Below are positions 6,647 through 13,534 of a DNA stretch of 14,764 nt, one piece after another. Position 1 is the first letter of the stretch, and every line of letters starts with the position of its first letter. This stretch comes from Bacteroidota bacterium (lineage in GTDB: Bacteria; Bacteroidota; Bacteroidia; Chitinophagales; Chitinophagaceae). The stretch is taken from positions 1 to 14,764 of the forward strand of contig JAEWBD010000397.1 of assembly GCA_023391315.1 (NCBI GenBank). The letters run 5' to 3'. The translations under genes were made by a program, and so were the position numbers. The notes under the pieces were generated by a model. The model searched no databases. It had not been told where the DNA came from and saw only the letters and a program-made list of their open reading frames with translations.

Positions 6647-7498
6647 ATGCTCAACACTGCAATAACACAGGCAGAAAAAGCAAAAGATTTGCATAACCTG
6701 CACCACACCGGCAAATTACTGTTGCTGCCAAACGTGTGGGATGTACTTGGTGCCAGGCTTTTGGAAGACACAGGCTATAAAGCTATCGCTACCGCCAGTG
6801 CAGCTGTAGCTTATTCCAACGGATATAATGATGGCGAACAAATTCCTTCTGCGGAAGTGCTGCGCATTCTTACAGCCGTTGCAAACAGCGTGCATGTTCC
6901 CGTAACAGCCGATATTGAAAGTGGTTATGCTGAAGATGAAAAACAGCTTGAACATAACATAAGGCAAATTATTAAAACAGGAATTGCCGGTATTAATATA
7001 GAAGATACCGATAAGGAATCACATACTTTATTGCCGGAAGAGGTTCAATGCAGGAGAATAAAGCTTATAAAAGAAATAGCGCTTGATATGGAGGTGCCTT
7101 TATTTATAAATGCAAGAACAGACACCTTTATACATGCGAAGAACTTTCATCCGGCACAGCAACTCGTTGATGAAACCATAAAGAGAGGTAAGGCATATAA
7201 AGATGCAGGCGCAGATTGTTTTTATCCCATTCTCATGCAGGAGCAGGCGCATATTAAAGCGGTTGTTGACGAACTGGAAATGCCTGTAAATATTTTAATG
7301 ATAGCCGGTATTCCCAATTTGCAAACATTGGAACAAATGGGTGTGGCAAGGGTAAGCCTGGGGCCGGGTTATTTGAAATATGCTTTAAAAGCAATGAAGG
7401 ATATTGCCCTGAAATTGTTACGCTTTGAAGGCATTGAAGAAATTACAGGAAACGATATTACAAGCGATTATCTCAAACACCTGGTTACAGGACTGTGA
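6647..7498 (+). CDS. Isocitrate lyase/phosphoenolpyruvate mutase family enzyme
   Basis: A 283-residue TIM-barrel enzyme of the ICL/PEPM superfamily, which forms or breaks C-C or P-C bonds next to a carboxylate in a Mg2+-dependent reaction. Signatures include 'LLLPNVWDVLGARLLE' (W31-D32), 'YNDG' (D62), the metal-binding segment 'VPVTADIESGYAED' (D89, E91), 'AGINIEDTD' (E119, D120, K123), and 'INARTD' in a downstream strand. The isocitrate lyase catalytic K-K/R-C-G-H motif is absent; the gating loop reads K-E-S-H, so it is not a true isocitrate lyase. Candidate activities are 2-methylisocitrate-lyase-like, oxaloacetate-decarboxylase-like or phosphonate chemistry; none can be chosen from sequence alone. 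It is the last gene of the AraC-cupin-AhpD cluster and is followed by a strong terminator. Confidence 0.9.
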   Translation: MLNTAITQAEKAKDLHNLHHTGKLLLLPNVWDVLGARLLEDTGYKAIATASAAVAYSNGYNDGEQIPSAEVLRILTAVANSVHVPVTADIESGYAEDEKQLEHNIRQIIKTGIAGINIEDTDKESHTLLPEEVQCRRIKLIKEIALDMEVPLFINARTDTFIHAKNFHPAQQLVDETIKRGKAYKDAGADCFYPILMQEQAHIKAVVDELEMPVNILMIAGIPNLQTLEQMGVARVSLGPGYLKYALKAMKDIALKLLRFEGIEEITGNDITSDYLKHLVTGL

Positions 7499-7532
7499 TC
7501 AAATATTAGTGCTTTATCGCCCGCAAGTTCAT

Positions 7533-7569
7533 AATAAAAATCACCGGCAATTTACCGGTGATTTTTATT
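7533..7569. terminator. Bidirectional intrinsic terminator
   Basis: A perfect 15-bp stem (7533-7547 with 7555-7569) closes on a 7-base loop. The core CACCGG/CCGGTG is flanked by an A-run on the left and a T-run on the right, so U-tracts follow the hairpin on both strands. It lies between the convergent ICL/PEPM gene (ends 7498) and the M13 peptidase gene (ends 7601) and can serve both. Confidence 0.9.
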
Positions 7570-7600
7570 GTAATGTATTATTGAATTATAGACGAAATGT

Positions 7601-9613
7601 TTACCAGATATAAATCCTGTCTTTTTCAGGAAGGTACATTTTGTCGCCGGGCTGCACATTAAAGGCATCATAAAAATGCGGATTATTCATGAGCGGGCCG
7701 TTTACGCGCCACATGGGAAGTGAATGCGGATTATTGTTGGCCCATAAGCGCATAAATTCATCTTTCATTTTTACGCGCCAGATTCTGGCAACGGAAATAA
7801 AGAACCGCTGGTCTGGTGTAAAGCCGCCGATTTTTGTTGTATCATGCCCTTCTTTTGTCATTTTAAACGCGTCGTAAGCAACGGCAACGCCGCTTATATC
7901 GGCTGTATTTTCGCCAACAGTCATAGCACCTTTAATATGCACGGTATCTAAAACAGTAAAGGTGTTATACAAGTCAATTACCTGTTGTGTTTTTGCTTTG
8001 AACTTGTCATAATCTTCTTTCGTCCACCAGTTTTTTACATTACCATCTTTATCAAATTGTGCGCCCTGGTCATCAAAAGTGTGCGTCATTTCATGGCCAA
8101 TCACCATACCAATGCCGCCATAGTTGAGCGCATCATCAGCATTATTATCAAAATAAGGCGGTTGTAAAATGGCTGCTGGAAAAACAATTTCGTTGGCTGA
8201 AGGGTTATTATATGCAGTTACGGTAGATGGTGTTGTAAACCATTCTGACTTGTCAACAGCTTTGTTCAATTTTGCAAGCTGGTATTGATAATTGTTGGAA
8301 GCGGCCGAAACCACATTCTCAAAATATTTATCCTTTGCCGTTGTTACGTTACTGTAATCTCTCCATTTGTCGGGATAACCGATTTTTTTAGTGATAGCAA
8401 ATAATTTTTCTTTTGCTTTTTCTTTAGTACTGTCACTCATCCAGTCCAGTTTATCTACTCTTGCTGCAAACGCTTTCTGCAAATTATTTACGAGTTCCAG
8501 TGCACGTTTCTTTGCATCTTCACTGAAATATTTTTTTACATATAACTGTCCGAGCGCTTCACCCAACGATTGGTCAATAACATTGGCTATTATTTCCCCA
8601 CGTGCTTTTTGCACAGCCTGTCCGGATATTACCTTGTTAAACTCAAATGCTGCGTCTGTAAAGGGTTTGCTCAATATATCTGCATAATTATTCAGGGAAT
8701 AAGCTTTCAGATAAATTTTCCAGTCATTTATGGGAATCGTTTTGAAGGCTGCATTCAGCTTATCATAATAAGCAGGTTGCGCTACATCAATAGAATCTGT
8801 TTTCGCACCCAACTCATCCAATACATTTGGCCAGCTGATATCAGGTTGCCGCTTTGCAAGCGCTGCGACAGCCATCTTGTTATAGTTGGCATTTATATCA
8901 CGTAACTCAATATTGGTTTTATGTGATGCAGCCAGTTGTTTATCGATGTTATAAACAATGCCGGCATTCTTTGTTGCTGTTGCTGCATCGCTGCCTGTAA
9001 GTTCAAATAGTTGGGCAAGATATGTTTTGTAAGCCTGCTGAATAGATAAGGTTGAAGGATCTGTGTTAAAATAATAGTCTCTATCCGGCAGGCCAATGCC
9101 GGTTTGATAAAGATGGGCAATATTTAGGCTGCTGTTTTTGTTATCTGCACCTACATAAAAACCTATGACAGAATTGTTGTAAGCCTTTGCTTCGTTTGCA
9201 ACAAACTTTATTAAAGAAGTAATATCGGTTATACTATCAATTCGGGCAAGTATTGGTTTAACGGGATCGTAACCGCGTTTATTAATAGTATTTGTATCCA
9301 TGCCTGAAGCGTAGAAATCACCAAGCTTTTGTTCAATGCTCCCATCGGCATTACTGGCTTTTGAAACACTGTCTAATATGCCCTGTAACCGTAAGCGCTG
9401 CGGATAATTCATAAACATGTAAGCACCCACGCCCGACTGTGAAGGTGGTATCTGCGCTGTATCATACCACTTGCGGTTTACATACATGAAAAAATTATCG
9501 CCGGGTTTGAGGGAAGAATCGATGCCCTGTATATCCACCATATTTTTATCAGGAATATTATTACAGGCTGCTAATGCGAATACTGTTGCAATGAGGAATA
9601 ATGATCTTTTCAT
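7601..9613 (-). CDS. M13-family zinc metallopeptidase, lipoprotein (PepO/neprilysin-like)
   Basis: A 670-residue peptidase. The N-terminus M-K-R-S-L-F-L-I-A-T-V-F-A-L-A-A-C is a lipoprotein signal with the lipobox Cys at 17, so the mature enzyme should be anchored to a membrane facing the periplasm or cell surface. The mostly helical M13 N-terminal domain ('GDNFFMYVNRKWYDTAQIPPSQSGVGAY') is followed by the catalytic domain. The zinc site is 'GHEMTH' (H507, E508, H511), with the third ligand in 'GENTAD' (E568; D572 supports the site). 'TAYNNPSANEIVFPAAILQPPYF' corresponds to the conserved N-A-x-Y-x-P substrate-binding region, and the C-terminus has 'VNGPLMNNPHFYDAF'. The length is typical of the family. 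The frame extends to 9652, but the lipoprotein signal fixes the ATG at 9613. It likely degrades peptides at the envelope. No operon partner is evident. Confidence 0.96.
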   Translation of the reverse strand: MKRSLFLIATVFALAACNNIPDKNMVDIQGIDSSLKPGDNFFMYVNRKWYDTAQIPPSQSGVGAYMFMNYPQRLRLQGILDSVSKASNADGSIEQKLGDFYASGMDTNTINKRGYDPVKPILARIDSITDITSLIKFVANEAKAYNNSVIGFYVGADNKNSSLNIAHLYQTGIGLPDRDYYFNTDPSTLSIQQAYKTYLAQLFELTGSDAATATKNAGIVYNIDKQLAASHKTNIELRDINANYNKMAVAALAKRQPDISWPNVLDELGAKTDSIDVAQPAYYDKLNAAFKTIPINDWKIYLKAYSLNNYADILSKPFTDAAFEFNKVISGQAVQKARGEIIANVIDQSLGEALGQLYVKKYFSEDAKKRALELVNNLQKAFAARVDKLDWMSDSTKEKAKEKLFAITKKIGYPDKWRDYSNVTTAKDKYFENVVSAASNNYQYQLAKLNKAVDKSEWFTTPSTVTAYNNPSANEIVFPAAILQPPYFDNNADDALNYGGIGMVIGHEMTHTFDDQGAQFDKDGNVKNWWTKEDYDKFKAKTQQVIDLYNTFTVLDTVHIKGAMTVGENTADISGVAVAYDAFKMTKEGHDTTKIGGFTPDQRFFISVARIWRVKMKDEFMRLWANNNPHSLPMWRVNGPLMNNPHFYDAFNVQPGDKMYLPEKDRIYIW

Positions 9614-9707
9614 AAACAGATGTTTTGTGTAAGAAATGGCCGGATAAATCACGGCTTACATTTATTACTGCAGATATTCAAATTGATTTTATTCATCGAA
9701 GATAACT

Positions 9708-9742
9708 TTCAAGGTTCAATGTTTAAAGCTCACAGCTTCAAA
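9708..9742. repeat. Short degenerate heptanucleotide tandem repeat (5 units)
   Basis: The 35 bases parse as TTCAAGG, TTCAATG, TTTAAAG, CTCACAG, CTTCAAA, a 7-base period with drifting sequence. It lies in the divergent 249-base spacer between the M13 peptidase and the TIR-NUDIX gene. The unit differs from that at 1534-1589 but the period is the same. Confidence 0.4.
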
Positions 9743-9862
9743 TACTGACAATCTTCTTGCTGCAACCAAAAACTATTCTTGAATATGTTATGGCGAAGTA
9801 AGAAAGTATTTTTATTTTACATGATAATAATTTCTTTTTTTCCAACGCTAATCTGAAACAGT

Positions 9863-10795
9863 ATGGAAGAAAAACCCAAAGTATTTATTGCGTCTTCAAG
9901 TAAGGCATTGCCTTTTGCCGGCGCCGTACAACGCCTTATAAAAAATGATTTTAAAGCTTATGTTTGGAAAGATGTTCCTAAATATACATCCATAACATTG
10001 GTTGAATGGATATTGCATCTTCCTGAACGTTATGATTTCGGCATATTTATTTTTTCAGGCGATGATAACATTATCATGAATGATGAAAGGCATATTGTTG
10101 CCAGGGATAACGTGCTTTTTGAATTGGGTTTATTTGCTGGCAAGCTGGGCTTTGACAGGTGTAGTGTTTTAAGACCCGATATACAGGGCTTTCACCTGCC
10201 TTCAGATCTTAATGGCATATTTGAAGAAACTTTCGAGAACCCGGCAGAAAATGATGATATCATTTCTAACCTTCGCACTGCCTGCGATGAAATAATGCTG
10301 AAATTTAAAGCGAAATGGAAGCTGGTTCTTGAAGAAAGAAATAAAATAATTACCCCCGAGCGTGTAGCCGCAATTTGTTACAGGAAAAATGACAACGGTT
10401 TGTACGAATTTTTGCTGGTACGGTCTTCCAGTGGCAATCGTTTTGGGTTTCCCAAACAACCCTATGACAAAAGCGGTGTGCAAACACCTATTGAATCAGC
10501 CATTGAAATAGCAAGGAAAGAAGGCGGTGTGCTGGCACGAAAAGCAGAAGGCGCACCTAATCTTAAGCCGTTTAAATATAAAAAAGAAAGCGATGATAAA
10601 ATTGTGAATTATACGCCTTTTTTACTGGAAGTTTATAGCTCGAGCCCCGCAACAGAAAGCGAAAAAAGGGTACCCGAATTTTTTACACTGGGTGATGTTT
10701 TTAAACAATTACGCAGTAATCGTTTTGACGACGAAAGCATTAAAGCATTGGAGAAAATTATTTGCCAGTGCTATAACTGGCTGCTTGGGGAATGA
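9863..10795 (+). CDS. TIR-like domain fused to a degenerate NUDIX domain
   Basis: A 310-residue cytosolic protein with no signal peptide or membrane segment. Residues about 5-150 match the TIR-like fold of the predicted nucleotide-binding family PF10137 (the TIR of CBASS Cap12/TIR-STING and Pycsar TIR effectors): 'KVFIASSSKAL' at strand A, 'VWKD', 'SITLVEWILHL' with Glu48 where the NADase Glu is expected, 'YDFGIFIFSGDD', 'ARDNVLFELGLFAGKLG' and 'LPSDLNGI'. Residues about 165-308 look like a NUDIX fold: 'RVAAICYRKNDNGLYEFLLVRSSSGNRFGFPK', then 'TPIESAIEIARKEGGV', 'LKPFKYKK', and 'ESEKRVPEFFTLGDVFKQL'. The Nudix box R-E-U-x-E-E-x-G-U reads E215-I-A-R-K-E-G-G-V, losing two of the three metal-binding glutamates, so hydrolysis is doubtful and ligand sensing is more likely. 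The gene stands alone. A role in NAD+ cleavage with nucleotide sensing, perhaps in phage defence, is inference. Confidence 0.75.
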   Translation: MEEKPKVFIASSSKALPFAGAVQRLIKNDFKAYVWKDVPKYTSITLVEWILHLPERYDFGIFIFSGDDNIIMNDERHIVARDNVLFELGLFAGKLGFDRCSVLRPDIQGFHLPSDLNGIFEETFENPAENDDIISNLRTACDEIMLKFKAKWKLVLEERNKIITPERVAAICYRKNDNGLYEFLLVRSSSGNRFGFPKQPYDKSGVQTPIESAIEIARKEGGVLARKAEGAPNLKPFKYKKESDDKIVNYTPFLLEVYSSSPATESEKRVPEFFTLGDVFKQLRSNRFDDESIKALEKIICQCYNWLLGE

Positions 10796-10831
10796 ATAAT
10801 TTATGGCGCTGATATAACAGGATGCAATATC

Positions 10832-10902
10832 AATGTATAAGATTAATTAAGTCGCGCAGGTATATAATTGCGATTAACGCACCAGTTAAAATGTATAAGA
10901 TT
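10832..10902. repeat. 13-bp direct repeat bracketing the 3' intergenic region
   Basis: AATGTATAAGATT occurs identically at 10832-10844 and 10890-10902, 58 bases apart. Each copy contains ATG-TAT-AAG-ATT. The first frame stops after five codons and the second continues as a short hydrophobic frame. Origin unknown; a small local duplication is possible. Confidence 0.45.
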
Positions 10903-10947
10903 TTATTTGCCTTTTTAATATTGATGTTCATAGCCTATTCGTTTTAA
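10891..10947 (+). CDS. Possible 18-residue hydrophobic micropeptide
   Basis: ATG at 10891 opens M-Y-K-I-L-F-A-F-L-I-L-M-F-I-A-Y-S-F and stops at 10947. One basic residue followed by an uninterrupted hydrophobic run would form a single membrane helix. It lies 95 bases downstream of the TIR-NUDIX gene on the same strand and just before a hairpin. Such a short frame in AT-rich DNA may be chance; there is no ribosome-binding or conservation evidence. Confidence 0.2.
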   Translation: MYKILFAFLILMFIAYSF

Positions 10948-10980
10948 AAAGCGGCATAGAGTTATGCTGATTGGCCGCTA
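10945..10980 (-). terminator. Intrinsic terminator overlapping the DUF6807 stop codon
   Basis: On the minus strand the stop TAG runs directly into AGCGGC (10979-10974), pairing with GCCGCT (10955-10950), followed by a T-run (10950-10946). An alternative inner hairpin GCATA/TATGC (10954-10958 with 10963-10967) lies within. The hairpin plus U-tract fits a terminator for the DUF6807 gene, and it may also slow transcription arriving from the TIR-NUDIX side. Confidence 0.65.
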
Positions 10981-12012
10981 ATATTTTTCCTTGTCGAATG
11001 AACGTGAAATATTATTGACCGTTTCGCTGCTTAAATCTTTCGATGCCACAATAATCCTGTAAGCAAATTTTACGGATTGCCCTGGTGCAAGTATATAATT
11101 CAACTCTTCTTTTCCGTTACTGAATACATTCCGGCCCAGAGGGTTTAAGGCAAAAAGCCCGTAACCGCGGGCATGCCAGTAAGTAGGATATCCAACGTTA
11201 CCAGGATGATCGAACATGGCTATAGTAATTGGCTTCCCGTCTTTAATACCCTTTAGCATAGTCCAGGGCGCCTTGCTGCTCCACACGCTGTCGCCCTTAA
11301 CTCCAAAGCTGTTATAATACATGCCCGTAACTGAATTATCGCCTGAAGGATCAACTTTTGTTTCATTGCCATGCGCATCTACAAAAACACCTGGTTCTTT
11401 AGAAGGCATTTCCAGCTCCCGTGCCACCCGTATTGCAAAAAAGCCATCCTTAACATCTTTAAAAACAACTTTTTTATCCAAGGCGGTTAGTGTAGTTATC
11501 CTGTCGATAATAAAAATATCATTCTCAACTTTAAAATGATAAGTTGTTTGTTCATTTAAGAAAACAACACCGGCATTATTTACCCATTTCGCTGTAGCTG
11601 TAAGCAATGCTTTATCGCCATGCGCTTCATTGGATATAATTTTTTCATGTATGATGCTTCCATACTGATCTTTTTTTTCAGCCGGTATGGCGGTAGAATT
11701 ATTCCAGAAATCAATGCCGTTTACCGATTCATAATTCATCCATATACCCACATGATGCGGATGGTCGGTTCTTTCGCCCGGCCTCGGTGTTACAGGATAG
11801 CCGCGGGTAACAGTAATGCCATCAACCGTGTTTACAGGAAAAAGCACGGGCTTGGCTACGGAATCATAATGACAATAAGCGGTAAGTAATTTCCCGTTAT
11901 ACAAAACATCAACCTGTTTTTTTTCAGGCTGTTCTTTAAATGTAAATCCCTGCTGGGCAAAAACTGTTATTGAAAAAAAACAAAAACCAAATATGGCAAA
12001 CATGTTCTTCAT
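10978..12012 (-). CDS. DUF6807 (PmoA-like) exported protein
   Basis: A 344-residue secreted protein. The N-terminus M-K-N-M-F-A-I-F-G-F-C-F-F-S-I-T-V-F-A-Q-Q is a Sec signal peptide cleaved after about residue 19. The body matches the DUF6807 family, often annotated 'PmoA, methane oxygenase'. The hallmark region is 'LFPVNTVDGITVTRGYPVTPRPGERTDHPHHVGIWMNYESVNGIDFWNN', with a conserved R-T-D-H-P-H-H cluster. Later come 'FAIRVARELEMPSKEPG', 'WSSKAPWTMLKG' and 'IAMFDHPGNVGYPTYWHARGYGLFALNPLG'. The methane-oxygenase name is not supported by any biochemistry I know of; in Bacteroidota these genes often accompany carbohydrate-utilisation genes. The frame opens at 12075, but the signal peptide fixes the start at 12012 (an ATG at 12006 is possible). 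It follows a terminated DUF4382 gene, so it probably has its own promoter. Confidence 0.85.
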   Translation of the reverse strand: MKNMFAIFGFCFFSITVFAQQGFTFKEQPEKKQVDVLYNGKLLTAYCHYDSVAKPVLFPVNTVDGITVTRGYPVTPRPGERTDHPHHVGIWMNYESVNGIDFWNNSTAIPAEKKDQYGSIIHEKIISNEAHGDKALLTATAKWVNNAGVVFLNEQTTYHFKVENDIFIIDRITTLTALDKKVVFKDVKDGFFAIRVARELEMPSKEPGVFVDAHGNETKVDPSGDNSVTGMYYNSFGVKGDSVWSSKAPWTMLKGIKDGKPITIAMFDHPGNVGYPTYWHARGYGLFALNPLGRNVFSNGKEELNYILAPGQSVKFAYRIIVASKDLSSETVNNISRSFDKEKY

Positions 12013-12066
12013 TGTGCAATGTTTAATTCGTTTGTAGTGTCCGGATGAAGATACAGAATATAAAAC

Positions 12067-12108
12067 GGCAAACAAAAAAGGGCAACTCAGCTGCCCTTTT
12101 TGTTTGCC
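12067..12108 (-). terminator. Intrinsic terminator of the DUF4382 lipoprotein gene
   Basis: A 17-bp stem with one bulged A pairs 12067-12084 with 12092-12108 around a 7-base loop. The core is GGGCA/TGCCC and both sides carry A/T runs. It lies 15 bases beyond the stop of the DUF4382 gene and before the DUF6807 start, so the two minus-strand genes are probably separate transcription units. Confidence 0.88.
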
Positions 12109-12122
12109 TGTAATTTAATAAT

Positions 12123-12911
12123 TTATTTATGGAGGAATGTGGTGCCTGTTTCTGTTACATTACCTATTGATACCTGTACATTGTTATAAACAGTATCACT
12201 AAAATTATTGTTACCGTCAATTGCAACATTATAGCTGCCTGCTGCAAGGCCATGTATTAAAAATTCGCCGGTGATTGCATCGGGCATGGCGGATGCAATT
12301 GTATCTGCACCGCTAAGCACATACACCCAGGGTTCAGCTTCAGGTGGTAAAACAATGCCGTTTACAGAACCGGAAGCAGCCTTGGTATAAACACGGATAA
12401 CAGGTTTAAGGATATATTGATTATTGCCTGTAACAACAATTGATTTGGAAGCGTCAAAATCCGTCCATATTGCATATTCAACGCCGGGTGTTAAAGTAGC
12501 ATCTACATTGAGCTTTAACCCGGATTCCTGGGCTGAAGGGGTTTTTAATGGATAATTTATACCATCTGCTACAACAGTATTGTTCTCACCTAAAATAAGC
12601 CGTATTTGTGTTATTTTCTTTGAAGCAATTTTTTCCCTTGCAAGAAGTGTATCTCTGCCATTTGTGAATTTTAAAAGATCATGTACGCCCGGCGAAACCA
12701 TTTTAATATTGTGCCATGCATCACCCGCATCATCGCTGTAGTGCACTTCAACACTTTGCACATCAAGGTTTACTTTATCATATTCACCCGGATCATCTGT
12801 AAGATAAACACTGAAATCAGTTTGCCCCGATGTGCCGGCATCATCATTATTGTTTTTAGAACAGGAGCATAACAGCACAGCGGCAAGCAGGAATAACGAA
12901 ACACTTTTCAT
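12123..12911 (-). CDS. DUF4382 domain lipoprotein
   Basis: A 262-residue envelope lipoprotein. The N-terminus M-K-S-V-S-L-F-L-L-A-A-V-L-L-C-S-C ends in a lipobox-like L-C-S-C (Cys17), followed by an N/D-rich tether (K-N-N-N-D-D). The domain 'FSVYLTDDPGEYDKVNLDVQSVEVHYSDDAGDAWHNI...LLKFTNGRDTLLAREKIASKKITQIRLILGENNTVV' is the DUF4382 signature, common in Bacteroidota and also found in archaea and other bacteria. The C-terminal ~90 residues ('GSVNGIVLPPEAEPWVYVLSGADTIASAMPDAITGEFLIHGLAAGSYNVAID') look like a carboxypeptidase-regulatory/prealbumin-like beta-sandwich. The function is unknown; the location is probably the outer membrane. The frame extends nine codons upstream, but the lipoprotein signal sets the ATG at 12911. 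Confidence 0.88.
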   Translation of the reverse strand: MKSVSLFLLAAVLLCSCSKNNNDDAGTSGQTDFSVYLTDDPGEYDKVNLDVQSVEVHYSDDAGDAWHNIKMVSPGVHDLLKFTNGRDTLLAREKIASKKITQIRLILGENNTVVADGINYPLKTPSAQESGLKLNVDATLTPGVEYAIWTDFDASKSIVVTGNNQYILKPVIRVYTKAASGSVNGIVLPPEAEPWVYVLSGADTIASAMPDAITGEFLIHGLAAGSYNVAIDGNNNFSDTVYNNVQVSIGNVTETGTTFLHK

Positions 12912-12990
12912 AGAATAAATTTTTTCGGGAAATAGCAATATGCATGCCAGTACAACTATACGTACCTATTAGGCCGGATAAAAGTTAATC

Positions 12991-13016
12991 CATATAATAT
13001 TTCCAAATAATATGTG
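12991..13016. repeat. Imperfect inverted repeat upstream of the 13075 gene
   Basis: CATATAATATTT (12991-13002) and AAATAATATGTG (13005-13016) pair at 10 of 12 positions around CC. It lies between divergent genes (DUF4382 and the short plus-strand gene). It is AT-rich and could be an operator or chance. Confidence 0.25.
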
Positions 13017-13074
13017 CTGAGATTTTACGTAACTTTAAAAGGTAATTTATTAATCACTGTTAAAGCTTAATCTT

Positions 13075-13485
13075 ATGAAACTACCATCTTTACGCATTGG
13101 TAATTTTTTTAAGGTGCAATCTTTTTATGAAGATGACCTGCACCGAACCCGAAGGGTTACCGAAATCAGCAGGAACCAGGTTCAGGTAGATGGCAAATGG
13201 GTTAAACCAGACCATCTTATTCCCATCAGCATTACAAAGCAAATTTTGCTGCATTCAGGCTTCACGCAATTTAGCTGGATTACAGACTCGTCTGTTTTTG
13301 AATGTGATCATTTTAAATGCATGCTGAATGATAACGGCGTTAGCCTGTTTTGTGATAACCTGAAAAACCTGAGGCCGGTTAAGCATTTACATGAATTGCA
13401 AAACCTGTACTTCGATTTGACGGGCGAAGAGCTGCAAACGAATTTTAATGCGATTAAATCACCTTCTGAAAAAGAACCTGCATGA
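13075..13485 (+). CDS. Uncharacterised short Bacteroidota protein
   Basis: A 136-residue protein without signal peptide or membrane segment. The N-terminal ~55 residues ('LRIGNFFKVQSFYEDDLHRTRRVTEISRNQVQVDGKWVKPDHLIPISIT') look like a small beta-barrel. They lead into 'KQILLHSGF', and the C-terminus carries 'VKHLHELQNLYFDLTGEELQ'. This layout ('LRIGNxV...IPLTxEILLxxGF...KYLHQLQNLYFALTGEEL') is one I recognise from many hypothetical proteins in Bacteroidota chromosomes and prophages, but I know of no assigned function. It is a single-gene unit: an independent upstream region with an inverted repeat and a strong terminator 19 bases after the stop. The ATG at 13075 follows a typical AT-rich leader. 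Confidence 0.8.
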   Translation: MKLPSLRIGNFFKVQSFYEDDLHRTRRVTEISRNQVQVDGKWVKPDHLIPISITKQILLHSGFTQFSWITDSSVFECDHFKCMLNDNGVSLFCDNLKNLRPVKHLHELQNLYFDLTGEELQTNFNAIKSPSEKEPA

Positions 13486-13503
13486 AGTAAAAAATTACAC
13501 TTG

Positions 13504-13534
13504 AAAAAAAGGCTGGCATCCCCAGCCTTTTTTT
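13504..13534 (+). terminator. Intrinsic terminator after the 13075 gene
   Basis: A 13-bp stem (seven A plus GGCTGG, 13504-13516, with CCAGCC plus seven T, 13522-13534) closes on a 5-base loop. The hairpin followed by a T-run is a textbook rho-independent terminator. Confidence 0.92.

Noticed and set aside
6647..7498. True isocitrate lyase (glyoxylate shunt)
   Set aside because: The K-K/R-C-G-H catalytic motif is absent and the protein is much shorter than isocitrate lyase; it belongs to the wider PEP-mutase group.
10978..12012. Methane oxygenase function for the DUF6807 protein
   Set aside because: The name is an inherited database label; no metal-oxygenase context or partner genes are present here.
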